Part shown: positions 41,601 to 51,118 of the stretch, piece by piece
Layout of the letters: each line of letters begins with the position of its first letter
Position numbering within the stretch: position 1 is the first letter of the stretch
Assembly: GCF_019145475.1 (NCBI RefSeq)
Contig: NZ_JAHTKI010000005.1
Span: forward strand, 62,001 to 126,000
DNA from: Pseudomonas botevensis
GTDB taxonomy: Bacteria; Pseudomonadota; Gammaproteobacteria; Pseudomonadales; Pseudomonadaceae
Direction: 5' to 3'
Length of the DNA stretch: 64,000 nt
The notes under the pieces: generated by a model
Database searches by the model: none
What the model saw: the letters and a program-made list of their open reading frames with translations, nothing else
What the model was told of the DNA's origin: nothing
Translations under genes and position numbers: made by a program

Positions 41601-42236
41601 ATGTCTGCACGCCTGCTCTATGTGATGGATCCGATGTGTTCCTGGTGCTGGGGATTCGCCCCGGTCGCCAAAGCATTGGTGGAGCAGGCGCAGGCAGCCG
41701 GGGTCGAGCTGCATCTGGTGGTCGGCGGCTTGCGCACCGGCAGTGGCGCGGCGCTGGAGCCGACCACCCGGCGTTACATCCTCGAACACTGGCAGGCGGT
41801 CACCGAAGCCACCGGCCAGCCGTTCAAGTTCGAAGGCGCGCTGCCCGACGGCTTCATCTACGACACGGAGCCGGCCTGCCGTGCAATCGTCACCGCGCGC
41901 AGCCTGGCACCGGATTGCGCGTGGAAGCTGCTGGGGCTGATTCAGCATGCGTTCTACGCGCAAGGTCGCGACGTCACCCACGCCAGCGTGCTGGTGGAGC
42001 TGGCGGAGCAGGCCGGCGTGCCGCGCATCGAATTCGCCGAAGCCTTCGACCGGGCCGAACAGCATGCGGCCACCGCCGCCGATTTCAGTTGGGTGCAGGA
42101 TCTGGGGATCGCCGGATTCCCGACCCTGCTCGCCGAGCGCAATGGCCAACTGGCGCTGCTGACCAACGGTTATCAGCCGCTCAGCGAACTTTCGCCTCTG
42201 CTCGGCCGCTGGCTGGAGCGTCTGGCCTGTGCCTGA
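41601..42236 (+). CDS. DsbA-family thioredoxin-fold oxidoreductase
   Basis: 211 residues without a signal peptide, hence cytosolic. The CxxC site is near the N-terminus in DPMCSWCWGFAPV (Cys13/Cys16), and the cis-proline region is IAGFPTLLAERNG. It resembles FrnE/2-hydroxychromene isomerase-like DsbA members. It starts 2 bases after trhO and overlaps the ABC transporter gene by 8 bases, so the three are probably one transcript. The partner protein is unknown. Confidence 0.87.
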   Translation: MSARLLYVMDPMCSWCWGFAPVAKALVEQAQAAGVELHLVVGGLRTGSGAALEPTTRRYILEHWQAVTEATGQPFKFEGALPDGFIYDTEPACRAIVTARSLAPDCAWKLLGLIQHAFYAQGRDVTHASVLVELAEQAGVPRIEFAEAFDRAEQHAATAADFSWVQDLGIAGFPTLLAERNGQLALLTNGYQPLSELSPLLGRWLERLACA

Positions 42237-44055
42237 CCTGGCCGATGACACGCCAGCCGTAAAGCGTGTCGACCGGCTGAGCTGGGCAGAAGTCCGGCGA
42301 CTGGCACTTCATCACAAAAAATCCCTGTGGATCGCCAACGGCGTCGCTGTATTGGCGACCCTGTGCAGCGTGCCGATTCCGCTGCTGTTGCCGTTGCTGG
42401 TGGACGAAGTCCTGCTCGGTCACGGCGATGCCGCGTTGAAAGTCATGAACCATGTGCTGCCGACGATGTGGCAGCAGGCGGCCGGCTATATCGGCCTGAT
42501 GCTGCTGGTCACCCTGACGTTGCGCTGCAGCGCCCTGTGTTTTGGCGTGTTGCAGGCGCGGCTGTTCGCGCGGCTGGCCAAGGACATCGTCTACCGCATC
42601 CGCGTGCGCCTGATCGAACGGCTGAAGCGCATTTCCCTCGGCGAATACGAAAGCCTGGGCAGCGGCACGGTCACCACTCATCTGGTCACAGACCTGGATA
42701 CCCTCGACAAATTTGTCGGCGAAACCCTCAGCCGTTTTCTGGTGGCGATGCTGACGCTGGTCGGCACCGCCAGCATTCTGGTGTGGATGCACTGGAAACT
42801 GGCGCTGCTGATCCTGATGTTCAACCCGCTGGTGATCTACGCCACGGTACAGTTGGGCAAACGGGTCAAGCACCTGAAGAAGCTGGAGAATGACAGCACT
42901 TCGCGCTTCACCCAGGCCTTGAGCGAAACCCTTGATGCCATTCAGGAAGTGCGGGCCGGCAACCGTCAGGGGTATTTCCTCGGCCGTCTCGGCCTGCGCG
43001 CCCAGGAAGTGCGCAACTACGCTGTCAACTCCCAATGGAAAACCGATGCTTCCAACCGCGCCAGCGGTCTGCTGTTCCAGTTCGGCATCGACATTTTCCG
43101 CGCGGCGGCGATGCTCACCGTGCTGTTTTCCGACCTGTCGATCGGCCAGATGCTCGCGGTGTTCAGCTACCTGTGGTTCATGATCGGCCCGGTGGAACAA
43201 CTGCTTAACCTGCAATACGCCTACTACGCCGCCGGTGGCGCACTGACCCGCATCAACGAGCTGCTCGCACGCGCAGACGAGCCGCAATATCCCGGCGGTG
43301 TCGATCCGTTCAAGGGGCGCGAGACTGTGGGGATTCAGGTGCAGGGCTTGAGTTTCGGCTATGGCGACGAACTGGTGCTGGATCAGATGAACCTGTCCAT
43401 CGCCCCCGGCGAGAAAGTGGCGATCGTCGGCGCCAGCGGCGGCGGTAAAAGTACCTTGGTGCAATTGCTGCTGGGGCTGTACACGCCGCTGGCCGGCACA
43501 ATCCGCTTCGGCGGCTCGACCCAGGAAGATATCGGCCTGGAGACGGTGCGGGAAAACGTGGCGGTGGTGCTGCAGCATCCGGCGCTGTTCAACGATACCG
43601 TGCGGGCCAACCTGACCATGGGCCGCACGCGCAGCGACGAAGCCTGTTGGCAGGCGCTGGAAATTGCCCAGCTCGCACCCACCATCCGCGCCTTGCCGCA
43701 AGGCCTGGACAGCATCGTCGGGCGTTCCGGCGTGCGCCTTTCGGGAGGGCAGCGGCAACGTCTGGCGATCGCGCGGATGATTCTTGCCGAGCCGAAAGTG
43801 GTGATTCTCGACGAAGCCACCTCGGCGCTCGACGCTGCCACCGAATACAACCTGCATCAGGCGCTGGCGCGGTTCCTCAATGGCCGCACTACACTGATCA
43901 TTGCCCATCGCCTGTCGGCGGTTAAGCAGGCGGATCGGGTGCTGGTGTTCGATGGCGGTCAGGTGGCCGAGGACGGCGACCACCAGCAACTGATTGCCGA
44001 GGGTGGCCTGTACGCCAAACTCTACGGACACCTGCAACAAATCCAGCGCCCTTGA
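42229..44055 (+). CDS. ABC exporter, fused permease and ATPase
   Basis: 608 residues from a GTG start that overlaps the DsbA-like gene. Six membrane helices (about 35-310) are followed by an ATPase domain (about 360-605): Walker A GASGGGKSTL, signature LSGGQRQRLAIARM, Walker B VVILDEATSALD and the H-loop IAHRLSAVKQ. Half-transporters of this type act as homodimers. The substrate cannot be told. Coupling with a thiol oxidoreductase is reminiscent of CydDC-type exporters, but that is speculation. Confidence 0.9.
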   Translation: MPDLADDTPAVKRVDRLSWAEVRRLALHHKKSLWIANGVAVLATLCSVPIPLLLPLLVDEVLLGHGDAALKVMNHVLPTMWQQAAGYIGLMLLVTLTLRCSALCFGVLQARLFARLAKDIVYRIRVRLIERLKRISLGEYESLGSGTVTTHLVTDLDTLDKFVGETLSRFLVAMLTLVGTASILVWMHWKLALLILMFNPLVIYATVQLGKRVKHLKKLENDSTSRFTQALSETLDAIQEVRAGNRQGYFLGRLGLRAQEVRNYAVNSQWKTDASNRASGLLFQFGIDIFRAAAMLTVLFSDLSIGQMLAVFSYLWFMIGPVEQLLNLQYAYYAAGGALTRINELLARADEPQYPGGVDPFKGRETVGIQVQGLSFGYGDELVLDQMNLSIAPGEKVAIVGASGGGKSTLVQLLLGLYTPLAGTIRFGGSTQEDIGLETVRENVAVVLQHPALFNDTVRANLTMGRTRSDEACWQALEIAQLAPTIRALPQGLDSIVGRSGVRLSGGQRQRLAIARMILAEPKVVILDEATSALDAATEYNLHQALARFLNGRTTLIIAHRLSAVKQADRVLVFDGGQVAEDGDHQQLIAEGGLYAKLYGHLQQIQRP

Positions 44056-44256
44056 GTTTCGTGCGCATTTCTGTGCTTAGTGCTTGAATTGCTTTGAGTA
44101 AAAACGCCCGGATCGGCTCTGCGCGCAGTCAGGTTGCAGGATCGGCACAGAAGACGGCACAGCTGTCTCTTTGACTTGCCGAAAATTAGCCTAGGCTGAG
44201 CTGTCAGGAGCGGTATTTTCCGGTGTTCATCTGGCAGTGCTTGCGCAAGGGACCTC

Positions 44257-46713
44257 ATGAAGCAAAAGCGGACTCTCGGAACGCCACGGTTGTTGGGCAT
44301 CGTCTGGCCATTCATTGCCGTCGTCTTGTGTCAGGCGCTGCTGGGCGGCGTCAGCCTCTATGTGCTGTCGGCCGTTCGCGGTTATGTCGCGGGTGAAAGT
44401 CTCTGGTCCAAGGGCCAGAAGGACGCCATCTATTACCTCAACCTGTACGCCGACAGTCGCGACGAGGCGATCTTCCTCAAGTACCAGCAGGCGATCTCCG
44501 TGCCACAGGGCGGGCACGAGCTGCGTCTGGCGCTCGACCGACAGCCGCCGGACCTGCAAGCGGCGCGCGAGGGTATTCTCAGGGGTGGCAACCACCCGGA
44601 CGACGTCTCGAGCCTGATCTGGCTGTACCTCAATTTCCGTCACTTCAGTTATCTGGAAACCGCCATTGACCGCTGGACGTTGGGCGACGCCTATCTGGTC
44701 GAGCTCGATGATGTCGCTCGGGAAATGCATCGGCAGATCAGCATCAACGCCGCCAGCGATGAAGATATCCGCCACTGGAAGGCGCGGATATTCGCGATCA
44801 ACGACAGCGTGACCCCGGCCGCCAAGGCCTTCAGCGATGCGCTGGGCGAAGGCTCGCGGCTGGTTATGCGGCTGCTGCTGTTCACCAACCTGGCGACGGC
44901 GCTGGGGCTGATCGTGCTGGCATTGCTGCGAACCCACAAACTGCTCAAGCAGCGCCATGCCTTTGCCCAGGCGCTGCAACTGGAGAAGGATCGGGCGCAC
45001 ATCACCCTGCATTCGATCGGCGACGGGGTGATCACCACCGACGTCGACGGTGCCATCGACTACATGAACCCCGCCGCCGAAGCCTTGACTCACTGGAAGG
45101 CCGAGCAGGCCGCCGGTCTGCCGCTGGCGGCACTGTTCAATCTGCTCGATGACAATGCCCAGAGCGAAGGGCTGACCCTGATCGAGCACATTCTCAGCGG
45201 CAAGCTGGGGGGCAGCAGCGAACATTCCAAGCTGATCCAGCGCCTGGACGGCAGCACCGTCTCGGTGACGCTGGTCGGCGCGCCGATCCGCAATGCCGGC
45301 AAGGTCAGCGGCGCGGTGCTGGTGCTTCACGACATGACGCAGGAGCGCCAATACATCGCCAACCTGTCATGGCAGGCGACCCATGATGCGCTGACCGGGC
45401 TCGCCAACCGCCGCGAGTTCGAATATCGCCTGGAGCAGGCGCTGCACAACCTGACGCGCCAGTCGGGCCGGCACGCGCTGATGTTCCTGGATCTGGATCA
45501 ATTCAAACTGGTCAACGACACCTGCGGTCACGCGGCCGGCGATGAGCTGCTGCGGCATATCTGCGCGCTGTTGCAGTCCGGTTTGCGCGAGGGCGACACC
45601 CTGGCACGGCTGGGGGGCGATGAATTCGGCATTCTGCTGGAGAACTGCGCGCCGGATGCGGCGGAAAAAATCGCCGAGGGGCTGCGTCAGACTGTGCAGA
45701 ACCTGCATTTTGTCTGGAAGGGGCGACCGTTCCTGACCACCGTGAGCATTGGCCTGGTGCATGTCACGCAAACCCCGGCCACCCTCGAAGCCTCGCTGCG
45801 TGCTGCCGACATGGCTTGCTACATGGCCAAGGAGAAGGGGCGCAACCGGGTTCAGGTCTACCACGCCGATGACTCGGAACTGTCCCTGCGCTTCGGCGAG
45901 ATGGCCTGGGTGCAGCGGCTGCACATGGCCCTGGAAGAGAACCGCTTCTGCCTGTATGCCCAGGAAATCGCTCCGCTGCGGCATGCCGAGGATCGCGGGC
46001 ACATCGAAATCCTGCTGCGCCTGCACGACGAAGCCGGTCGCATGATCTTGCCTGACAGTTTCATTCCGGCGGCTGAGCGTTACGGATTGATGACATCCCT
46101 GGACCGCTGGGTAGTGCAAAACGTATTTAAGGTTATTGCTCAATGTATTAACGAAGAACATGAAACGCCATTGGCAATGTGTGCGATTAATCTTTCAGGC
46201 ATTACTATCGGAGATGACGCGTTTTTGCACTTCCTGCGTGAACAGTTTGAAACTTACGCAGTGCCCCCTGAAATGATTTGTTTTGAAATTACTGAAACCA
46301 GTGCTATTGCAAATTTGGGTAGTGCGATTCGTTTTATTAATGAACTCAAAGGCTTAGGTTGTTACTTCTCGCTAGATGACTTTTGTGCCGGAATGTCCTC
46401 ATTCGCTTATTTGAAACATTTGCCTGTAGACTTCCTGAAGATCGACGGGAGTTTCGTAAAGGATATGCTGGACGACCCGATTAACCGTGCAATGGTCGAG
46501 GTGATCAATCACATCGGCCATGTCATGGGTAAACAGACCATTGCCGAGTTTGTCGAAACAACACAGATCGAGCAGGTACTGCTTGAAATCGGCGTGGATT
46601 ACGCACAGGGTTACGTCATAGAGCGCCCGCAATTGTTTACCTGCGACAGTTTGCAAAGTCGGCCCGCCAGACCGCAGCCGTTGTTATTCAAGGCGCCTGG
46701 CACGTTCCGTTGA
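44257..46713 (+). CDS. Membrane PAS-GGDEF-EAL cyclic-di-GMP enzyme
   Basis: 818 residues. Two membrane helices (about 13-35 and 205-228) frame a periplasmic sensor part. A PAS domain (about 245-360) follows, then a GGDEF domain with the intact motif at 453-457 and an inhibitory RxxD site (REGD) five residues before it. The EAL domain has the variant EIL at 584-586 but keeps the metal and catalytic positions (INLSG, EITET, DDFCAG, KIDGSFV, AEFVET, DYAQGY). It may make and break c-di-GMP. About 46112-46450 is strikingly AT-rich compared with the rest of the gene. Confidence 0.92.
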   Translation: MKQKRTLGTPRLLGIVWPFIAVVLCQALLGGVSLYVLSAVRGYVAGESLWSKGQKDAIYYLNLYADSRDEAIFLKYQQAISVPQGGHELRLALDRQPPDLQAAREGILRGGNHPDDVSSLIWLYLNFRHFSYLETAIDRWTLGDAYLVELDDVAREMHRQISINAASDEDIRHWKARIFAINDSVTPAAKAFSDALGEGSRLVMRLLLFTNLATALGLIVLALLRTHKLLKQRHAFAQALQLEKDRAHITLHSIGDGVITTDVDGAIDYMNPAAEALTHWKAEQAAGLPLAALFNLLDDNAQSEGLTLIEHILSGKLGGSSEHSKLIQRLDGSTVSVTLVGAPIRNAGKVSGAVLVLHDMTQERQYIANLSWQATHDALTGLANRREFEYRLEQALHNLTRQSGRHALMFLDLDQFKLVNDTCGHAAGDELLRHICALLQSGLREGDTLARLGGDEFGILLENCAPDAAEKIAEGLRQTVQNLHFVWKGRPFLTTVSIGLVHVTQTPATLEASLRAADMACYMAKEKGRNRVQVYHADDSELSLRFGEMAWVQRLHMALEENRFCLYAQEIAPLRHAEDRGHIEILLRLHDEAGRMILPDSFIPAAERYGLMTSLDRWVVQNVFKVIAQCINEEHETPLAMCAINLSGITIGDDAFLHFLREQFETYAVPPEMICFEITETSAIANLGSAIRFINELKGLGCYFSLDDFCAGMSSFAYLKHLPVDFLKIDGSFVKDMLDDPINRAMVEVINHIGHVMGKQTIAEFVETTQIEQVLLEIGVDYAQGYVIERPQLFTCDSLQSRPARPQPLLFKAPGTFR

Positions 46714-46759
46714 AGGCTCTCGCCGATCCGTACAATCACAAATCAAAAGGAGCCGAACA

Positions 46760-47554
46760 GTGATCGACACATTCAACCGAACCGGACCACTCATGGAAGC
46801 TGCAAGTTATCCTGCCTGGGCACAGCAGTTGCTCAAGGATTGCAGCGAGAGCAAGCGCCGGGTTGTCGAACATGAACTTTATCTGCGCATGCGTGATAAC
46901 CAGCTCAGCGCCAGAACCATGCGCCAGTACCTGATCGGGGGCTGGCCGGTGGTTGAGCAATTCGCGTTGTACATGGCGCAGAACCTGACCAAGACCAAGT
47001 TTGCCCGTCACCCGGGCGAAGACATGGCGCGGCGCTGGTTGATGCGCAACATTCGCGTCGAGCTGAACCACGCCGACTACTGGGTACACTGGAGTCGAGC
47101 CCATGGCGTGAGCCTGGAGGATCTCCAGGAGCAGCAAGTGCCGCCGGAACTGCACGCGCTGAGTCATTGGTGCTGGCACACCAGTTCGGCGGATTCGCTG
47201 ATCGTTGCCATCGCCGCCACCAACTATGCGATCGAGGGCGCGACCGGAGAGTGGTCGGCGCTGGTCTGCTCCACGGGCGTCTACGCCGCGGCCTTCCCGG
47301 AAGAGGATCGCAAACGGGCAATGAAGTGGTTGAAGATGCACGCCCAGTACGACGATGCCCATCCGTGGGAGGCGCTGGAAATCATCTGCACCCTGGCCGG
47401 CATGAACCCGAGCAAGGCTTTGCAGGCGGAGCTGCGACAGGCCATCTGCAAGAGCTATGACTACATGTACCTGTTCCTTGAGCGCTGCATGCAGCTGGAG
47501 CTGTCGGAGCGGGTGATCCACGGCCGCGAGCGCCGGGCTTTGGTCGGCAGCTGA
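46760..47554 (+). CDS. TenA/PqqC-fold (haem-oxygenase-like) protein
   Basis: 264 residues from a GTG start, supported by AAAGGAG 7 bases upstream (another ATG lies 12 codons in). The all-helical TenA/PqqC-like fold is suggested by YLIGGWPVVEQFALYMAQNL, NHADYWVHWSRAHG and ATNYAIEGATGEWSALVC. Members include thiaminase II, PqqC and iron-containing oxidases, and some are annotated as regulators. No thiamin or PQQ genes are nearby. It lies between two c-di-GMP genes. Confidence 0.82.
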   Translation: MIDTFNRTGPLMEAASYPAWAQQLLKDCSESKRRVVEHELYLRMRDNQLSARTMRQYLIGGWPVVEQFALYMAQNLTKTKFARHPGEDMARRWLMRNIRVELNHADYWVHWSRAHGVSLEDLQEQQVPPELHALSHWCWHTSSADSLIVAIAATNYAIEGATGEWSALVCSTGVYAAAFPEEDRKRAMKWLKMHAQYDDAHPWEALEIICTLAGMNPSKALQAELRQAICKSYDYMYLFLERCMQLELSERVIHGRERRALVGS

Positions 47555-47572
47555 TTCAGATAGCAGGAAAAA

Positions 47573-47600
47573 AATAAGGGAGCCGATGTGCTCCCTTATT
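47573..47600 (-). terminator. Terminator of the GGDEF gene
   Basis: AATAAGGGAGC and GCTCCCTTATT are perfect 11-bp arms around CGATGT. On the minus strand a T-rich run follows the stem. On the plus strand it may also help end the TenA-like transcript. Confidence 0.88.
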
Positions 47601-47623
47601 CATTTGTCGATGGGCGCAGGCAA

Positions 47624-48550
47624 TCAGCCGGCCATGGCCAGGCGATTGCGACCTTCACGCTTGGCGACGTACAGCGCGCTGTCTGCTCTGCGCAACAGAC
47701 TTTCCGCCGACTCGCCGGGCAGCAGGGTCGAACAGCCCAGGCTCACGGTCAGCTCGATCAATTGCCCTTCGGCGTAGTAATCCTGAGCCTGCGCGGCATA
47801 GCGCAGACGCTCGCCGACCATCGCCGCCGCTTCCCGGCTGGTGTTGGACAGCAGGATCAAAAACTCTTCGCCACCGTAGCGGAATACCATATCGACGTTG
47901 CGCAACTGGCCCTTGATCGACGCGGCCACGGTTTTGAGCACTTCGTCGCCGGCGGTGTGTCCGTGGCTGTCGTTGACCCGCTTGAAATGGTCGATGTCGA
48001 GCATCAGCAACGACAACGGTTGCAGGTGGCGGCGGGACATGTCGATTTCCCGTTGCAGGGTCTGCTCCATGGCAATCCGGTTGCCGGCGCCGGTCAGCGG
48101 ATCGCGCAGGGCGGTCTGGGTCGCCGTGCGGTACAGCAGGGCGTTGCGCATCGGATACAGCAGCGACGACAGCAGGGATTCCAGGTTGCCCTGTTCCTCT
48201 TCGCTGAAACGCTTGTTGCGGCGGAACACCAGCTCACCCATGTGCTCGCCTTCATGACTGAGGCTGTAGCTGATCGAGTGGTGGCCGCGCGTGCCGAACT
48301 CCAGGCGCAAGTCGCTGCCCTGATGCACATAGGTCAAGGCATCGAGCGGAACCATGCGCTGAATGTCGCGGAAGAAAAGCCCGAGAATGCGTTGTGGCTC
48401 AAGACTGGTTTGCAGTTGCAGGCTCAGTTGCGCGCGTAATTGCGCCAGACTGACCGGCCGTTCCAGGAGAGGAGGCTGCTGACCGAAGCCCAGGCGTTGC
48501 AATTTGGCACTGTCGAAGTCAATTGCATTGGTCTGGGAGGGTGATTTCAT
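47624..48550 (-). CDS. Diguanylate cyclase (GAF-like N-terminus, GGEEF)
   Basis: 308 residues. The N-terminal half (about 30-140) looks like a GAF-type sensor (RILGLFFRDIQRMVPLDALT, LRLEFGTRGHHSISYSL). The C-terminal GGDEF domain (about 145-305) has DPLTGAGNR, the active-site motif RYGGEEFLILL and an upstream RxxD (RNVD), so synthesis and product inhibition are both plausible. There is no membrane segment. It matches the position of a P. aeruginosa cyclase upstream of the yciK-mupP-ubiG genes (PA3177, from memory). Confidence 0.92.
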   Translation of the reverse strand: MKSPSQTNAIDFDSAKLQRLGFGQQPPLLERPVSLAQLRAQLSLQLQTSLEPQRILGLFFRDIQRMVPLDALTYVHQGSDLRLEFGTRGHHSISYSLSHEGEHMGELVFRRNKRFSEEEQGNLESLLSSLLYPMRNALLYRTATQTALRDPLTGAGNRIAMEQTLQREIDMSRRHLQPLSLLMLDIDHFKRVNDSHGHTAGDEVLKTVAASIKGQLRNVDMVFRYGGEEFLILLSNTSREAAAMVGERLRYAAQAQDYYAEGQLIELTVSLGCSTLLPGESAESLLRRADSALYVAKREGRNRLAMAG

Positions 48551-48913
48551 ATGGCGTGAGCCCCTAAGCAGTAAGTCTGTCTTACAGGCTGGGTGAGAGC
48601 GGCTATGGGCTGCGCGTCATACTGATCCATCAGTCCCGTAGGACATTTGGCGTAAGTTTAGTCTGCCTGATGACGATTAGTCAGCTATCGAAAACAGGCC
48701 TCGCCCGACTGCCTTCACACGGCGTGCTTGTAGGGAAATTTAGAGCGAAAGTCGTGCCATTCGGTTCGAATTTATTAAAACCGTTTTTAATCAATGACTT
48801 GGGTTTGGATGGTAAAAGAGTGCGCTGGATATTTGACTGACTTGGCCGTGCCCAAAGCGGCAAATGCATGCCGCGACGGGAAACTGCCACGGCAACAAAT
48901 GCGACGTATGGCA
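48551..48913. other. 363-base non-coding region upstream of the GGDEF gene
   Basis: It must contain the promoter and leader of the GGDEF gene. Visible structure: GTAAG/CTTAC around TCTGT (48571-48585), and TTAAAA CCGT TTTTAA (48775-48790) within a locally AT-rich stretch (about 48765-48835). A 77-residue minus-strand open frame (48681-48914) has no ribosome site or domain and is not called. Confidence 0.6.
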
Positions 48914-49654
48914 TTACTGGGCGTTGAAAGCCTGGCCGTTGATGCCGGTGCTGTCCGGACCCATCAGGTAGAGGTAGACCGGCATGATCTCCTCGGGCGT
49001 CGGATTGTTCAGCGGGTTTTCCCCTGGGTACGCCTGGGCGCGCATGCTGGTGCGGGTGGCGCCGGGGTTGATGCTGTTGGAGCGCACCGGTGCGACGTTT
49101 TCGACTTCGTCGGCCAGGGTCTGCATCAGGCCTTCGGTGGCGAACTTCGATACGCCGTAGGCGCCCCAGTAGGCGCGGCCCTTGCGCCCGACGCTGCTGG
49201 AGGTGAACACCACCGAGGCATCCCGCGACAGCTTGAGCAGCGGCAGCAGGGTGCTGGTGAGCATGAACATGGCGTTGACGTTGATCTGCATGACTCGCAT
49301 GAAGTTGTCGCCGGACAGCTGTTCGATCGGTGTCCGTGGGCCAATGATCGAAGCGTTGTGCAGCAGGCCGTCGAGATGACCGAATTCGCTTTCGATCATC
49401 GCCGCCAGTTCATCGTACTGATGCGGCTGGGCGGTTTCGAGGTTGAACGGGATGACCGCCGGTTGCGGGTGCCCGGCCGCTTCGATCTCGTCGTAGACCT
49501 GCGTCAGATTGGCTTCGGTCTTGCCCAGCAACAACACGGTGGCGCCATGGGCGGCATAGGTTTTCGCGGCAGCCGCGCCGATGCCACGGCCGGCGCCGGT
49601 GACCAGAATGACCCGATCCTTGAGCAATTCGGGGCGAGCGCTGTAATCAAACAT
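48914..49654 (-). CDS. YciK-type short-chain dehydrogenase
   Basis: 246 residues of the SDR family. The cofactor motif TGAGRGIGAAAA is near residues 19-30. NAS replaces NAG in LLHNASIIGP, and the catalytic Ser and YWGAYGVSK supply Ser-Tyr-Lys. It belongs to the YciK group, whose substrate is unknown. It is the last gene of the minus-strand run with mupP, ubiG and the deaminase, an order conserved in Pseudomonas. Confidence 0.9.
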   Translation of the reverse strand: MFDYSARPELLKDRVILVTGAGRGIGAAAAKTYAAHGATVLLLGKTEANLTQVYDEIEAAGHPQPAVIPFNLETAQPHQYDELAAMIESEFGHLDGLLHNASIIGPRTPIEQLSGDNFMRVMQINVNAMFMLTSTLLPLLKLSRDASVVFTSSSVGRKGRAYWGAYGVSKFATEGLMQTLADEVENVAPVRSNSINPGATRTSMRAQAYPGENPLNNPTPEEIMPVYLYLMGPDSTGINGQAFNAQ

Positions 49655-49685
49655 AAAAACCTCTACACAAATCCATTGGAAAAGA

Positions 49686-50357
49686 TCAGCAACTGCAAAG
49701 CGCGCTGTCGATCACCTTGCGCAGTTCCAGCGGATGATCCACCACCGCGTCCGCGCCCCAATGCCGAGGGTTGTCGTCCGGGTGAATGTAGCCAAAGGTC
49801 ACCGCGCAAGTCTTGGTTCCGGCGTCGCGGCCGGATTCGATGTCGCGCAGATCATCGCCGACAAACAGCACCGTGGCCGGATCCAGATCAAGCATCTTGC
49901 ACGCAAGGATCAGCGGCTCCGGGTCCGGCTTGCTGTTCTTCACATGATCGGGGCAGATCAGCAGCGCCGAGCGCTCGGCCAGCCCCAGTTGTTGCATGAT
50001 CGGTTCGGCAAAGCGCAGCGGTTTGTTGGTGACCACGCCCCAGATCAGGTTGGCTTTTTCGATGTCGGCCAGCAGTTCGCCCATGCCGTCGAACAGCTTG
50101 CTGTGGACCGCGCAGCCGACGAGGTAGCGCTCGAGGAACTCCAGGCGCAGTTCTTCGAAGCCCGGGGATTCCGGGTCCATCGAAAACGTCACTGCGACCA
50201 TGGCTTTGGCGCCGCCGGAAATCTCGTCGCGGATGTGTTTGTCGTTGATGGGCGGCAAGCCGCGATCGGCACGCATCGCCTGACAGATGGCGATGAAGTC
50301 CGGCGCGGTGTCCAGCAGGGTGCCGTCCATGTCGAAAAGGACTGCTCTGATAGCCAT
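49686..50357 (-). CDS. mupP: N-acetylmuramic acid 6-phosphate phosphatase (HAD family)
   Basis: 223 residues of the HAD/Gph type. The nucleophile motif is [11 protein letters not shown] (Asp9, Asp11), the Thr motif VVTNKP and the acidic motif FVGDDLRD. In Pseudomonas the gene between ubiG and the yciK-like SDR is MupP, which dephosphorylates MurNAc-6-P in the recycling route that bypasses de novo synthesis and affects fosfomycin and AmpC phenotypes. An ordinary phosphoglycolate phosphatase is the alternative, but gene order favours MupP. It starts 4 bases after the ubiG stop. Confidence 0.88.
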   Translation of the reverse strand: MAIRAVLFDMDGTLLDTAPDFIAICQAMRADRGLPPINDKHIRDEISGGAKAMVAVTFSMDPESPGFEELRLEFLERYLVGCAVHSKLFDGMGELLADIEKANLIWGVVTNKPLRFAEPIMQQLGLAERSALLICPDHVKNSKPDPEPLILACKMLDLDPATVLFVGDDLRDIESGRDAGTKTCAVTFGYIHPDDNPRHWGADAVVDHPLELRKVIDSALCSC

Positions 50358-50361
50358 CGGC

Positions 50362-51060
50362 TTATTCCTCGCGCAGGGTCTGGATCATGTAGTTGACGTC
50401 AACGTCCGCCGCCAGCTTGTAGTGCTTGGTCAGCGGGTTGTAGGTCAGACCGATGATGTCCTTGACGGTGAGGCCGGCCATGCGGCTCCAGGCACCCAGT
50501 TCGGACGGGCGGATGAATTTCTTGAAGTCGTGGGTGCCGCGCGGCAGCAGCTTCATGATGTATTCGGCGCCGACGATGGCGAACAGGTACGCCTTCGGGT
50601 TGCGGTTGATGGTCGAGAAGAACACCTGGCCGCCGGGCTTGACCATGCGGAAACAGGCGCGGATCACCGAAGACGGATCCGGGACGTGCTCGAGCATTTC
50701 CAGGCAGGTGACCACGTCGAACTGCTCGGGCATTTCCTCGGCCAGGGCTTCGGCGGTGATCTGCCGATACTCGACGTTGACCCCGGATTCCAGTTGATGC
50801 AGTTGCGCGACCGCCAGTGGCGCTTCACCCATGTCGATGCCGGTCACGGTGGCGCCGCGCTGGGCCATGGCTTCGCTGAGGATGCCGCCACCGCAACCGA
50901 CGTCGAGGACTTTCTTGCCGGCGAGGCCGACGCGCTCGTCGATCCAGTTCACCCGCAGCGGGTTGATGTCGTGCAGCGGTTTGAATTCGCTTTCGCGATC
51001 CCACCAGCGATGGGCCAGGGCCTCGAATTTGGCGATTTCGGCGTGGTCGACGTTGCTCAT
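50362..51060 (-). CDS. ubiG: Ubiquinone biosynthesis O-methyltransferase
   Basis: 232 residues. SAM-binding motif I is [16 protein letters not shown] (about 51-66). UbiG-specific segments include [20 protein letters not shown] at the N-terminus, [11 protein letters not shown], and the membrane-binding loop [20 protein letters not shown]. It methylates both hydroxyl groups during ubiquinone synthesis. It is tightly packed with mupP (4-base gap) and 58 bases after the deaminase gene. Confidence 0.97.
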   Translation of the reverse strand: MSNVDHAEIAKFEALAHRWWDRESEFKPLHDINPLRVNWIDERVGLAGKKVLDVGCGGGILSEAMAQRGATVTGIDMGEAPLAVAQLHQLESGVNVEYRQITAEALAEEMPEQFDVVTCLEMLEHVPDPSSVIRACFRMVKPGGQVFFSTINRNPKAYLFAIVGAEYIMKLLPRGTHDFKKFIRPSELGAWSRMAGLTVKDIIGLTYNPLTKHYKLAADVDVNYMIQTLREE

Positions 51061-51118
51061 GATCTCTTCCTCTGAATCTTCAAAAAAGGTTGTAGCCGCG
51101 GATGATGATCCGCGGTGT

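Noticed and set aside
48681..48914. 77-residue minus-strand open frame in the gap before the GGDEF gene
   Set aside because: It is in non-coding DNA but lacks a ribosome site, a domain or codon bias.
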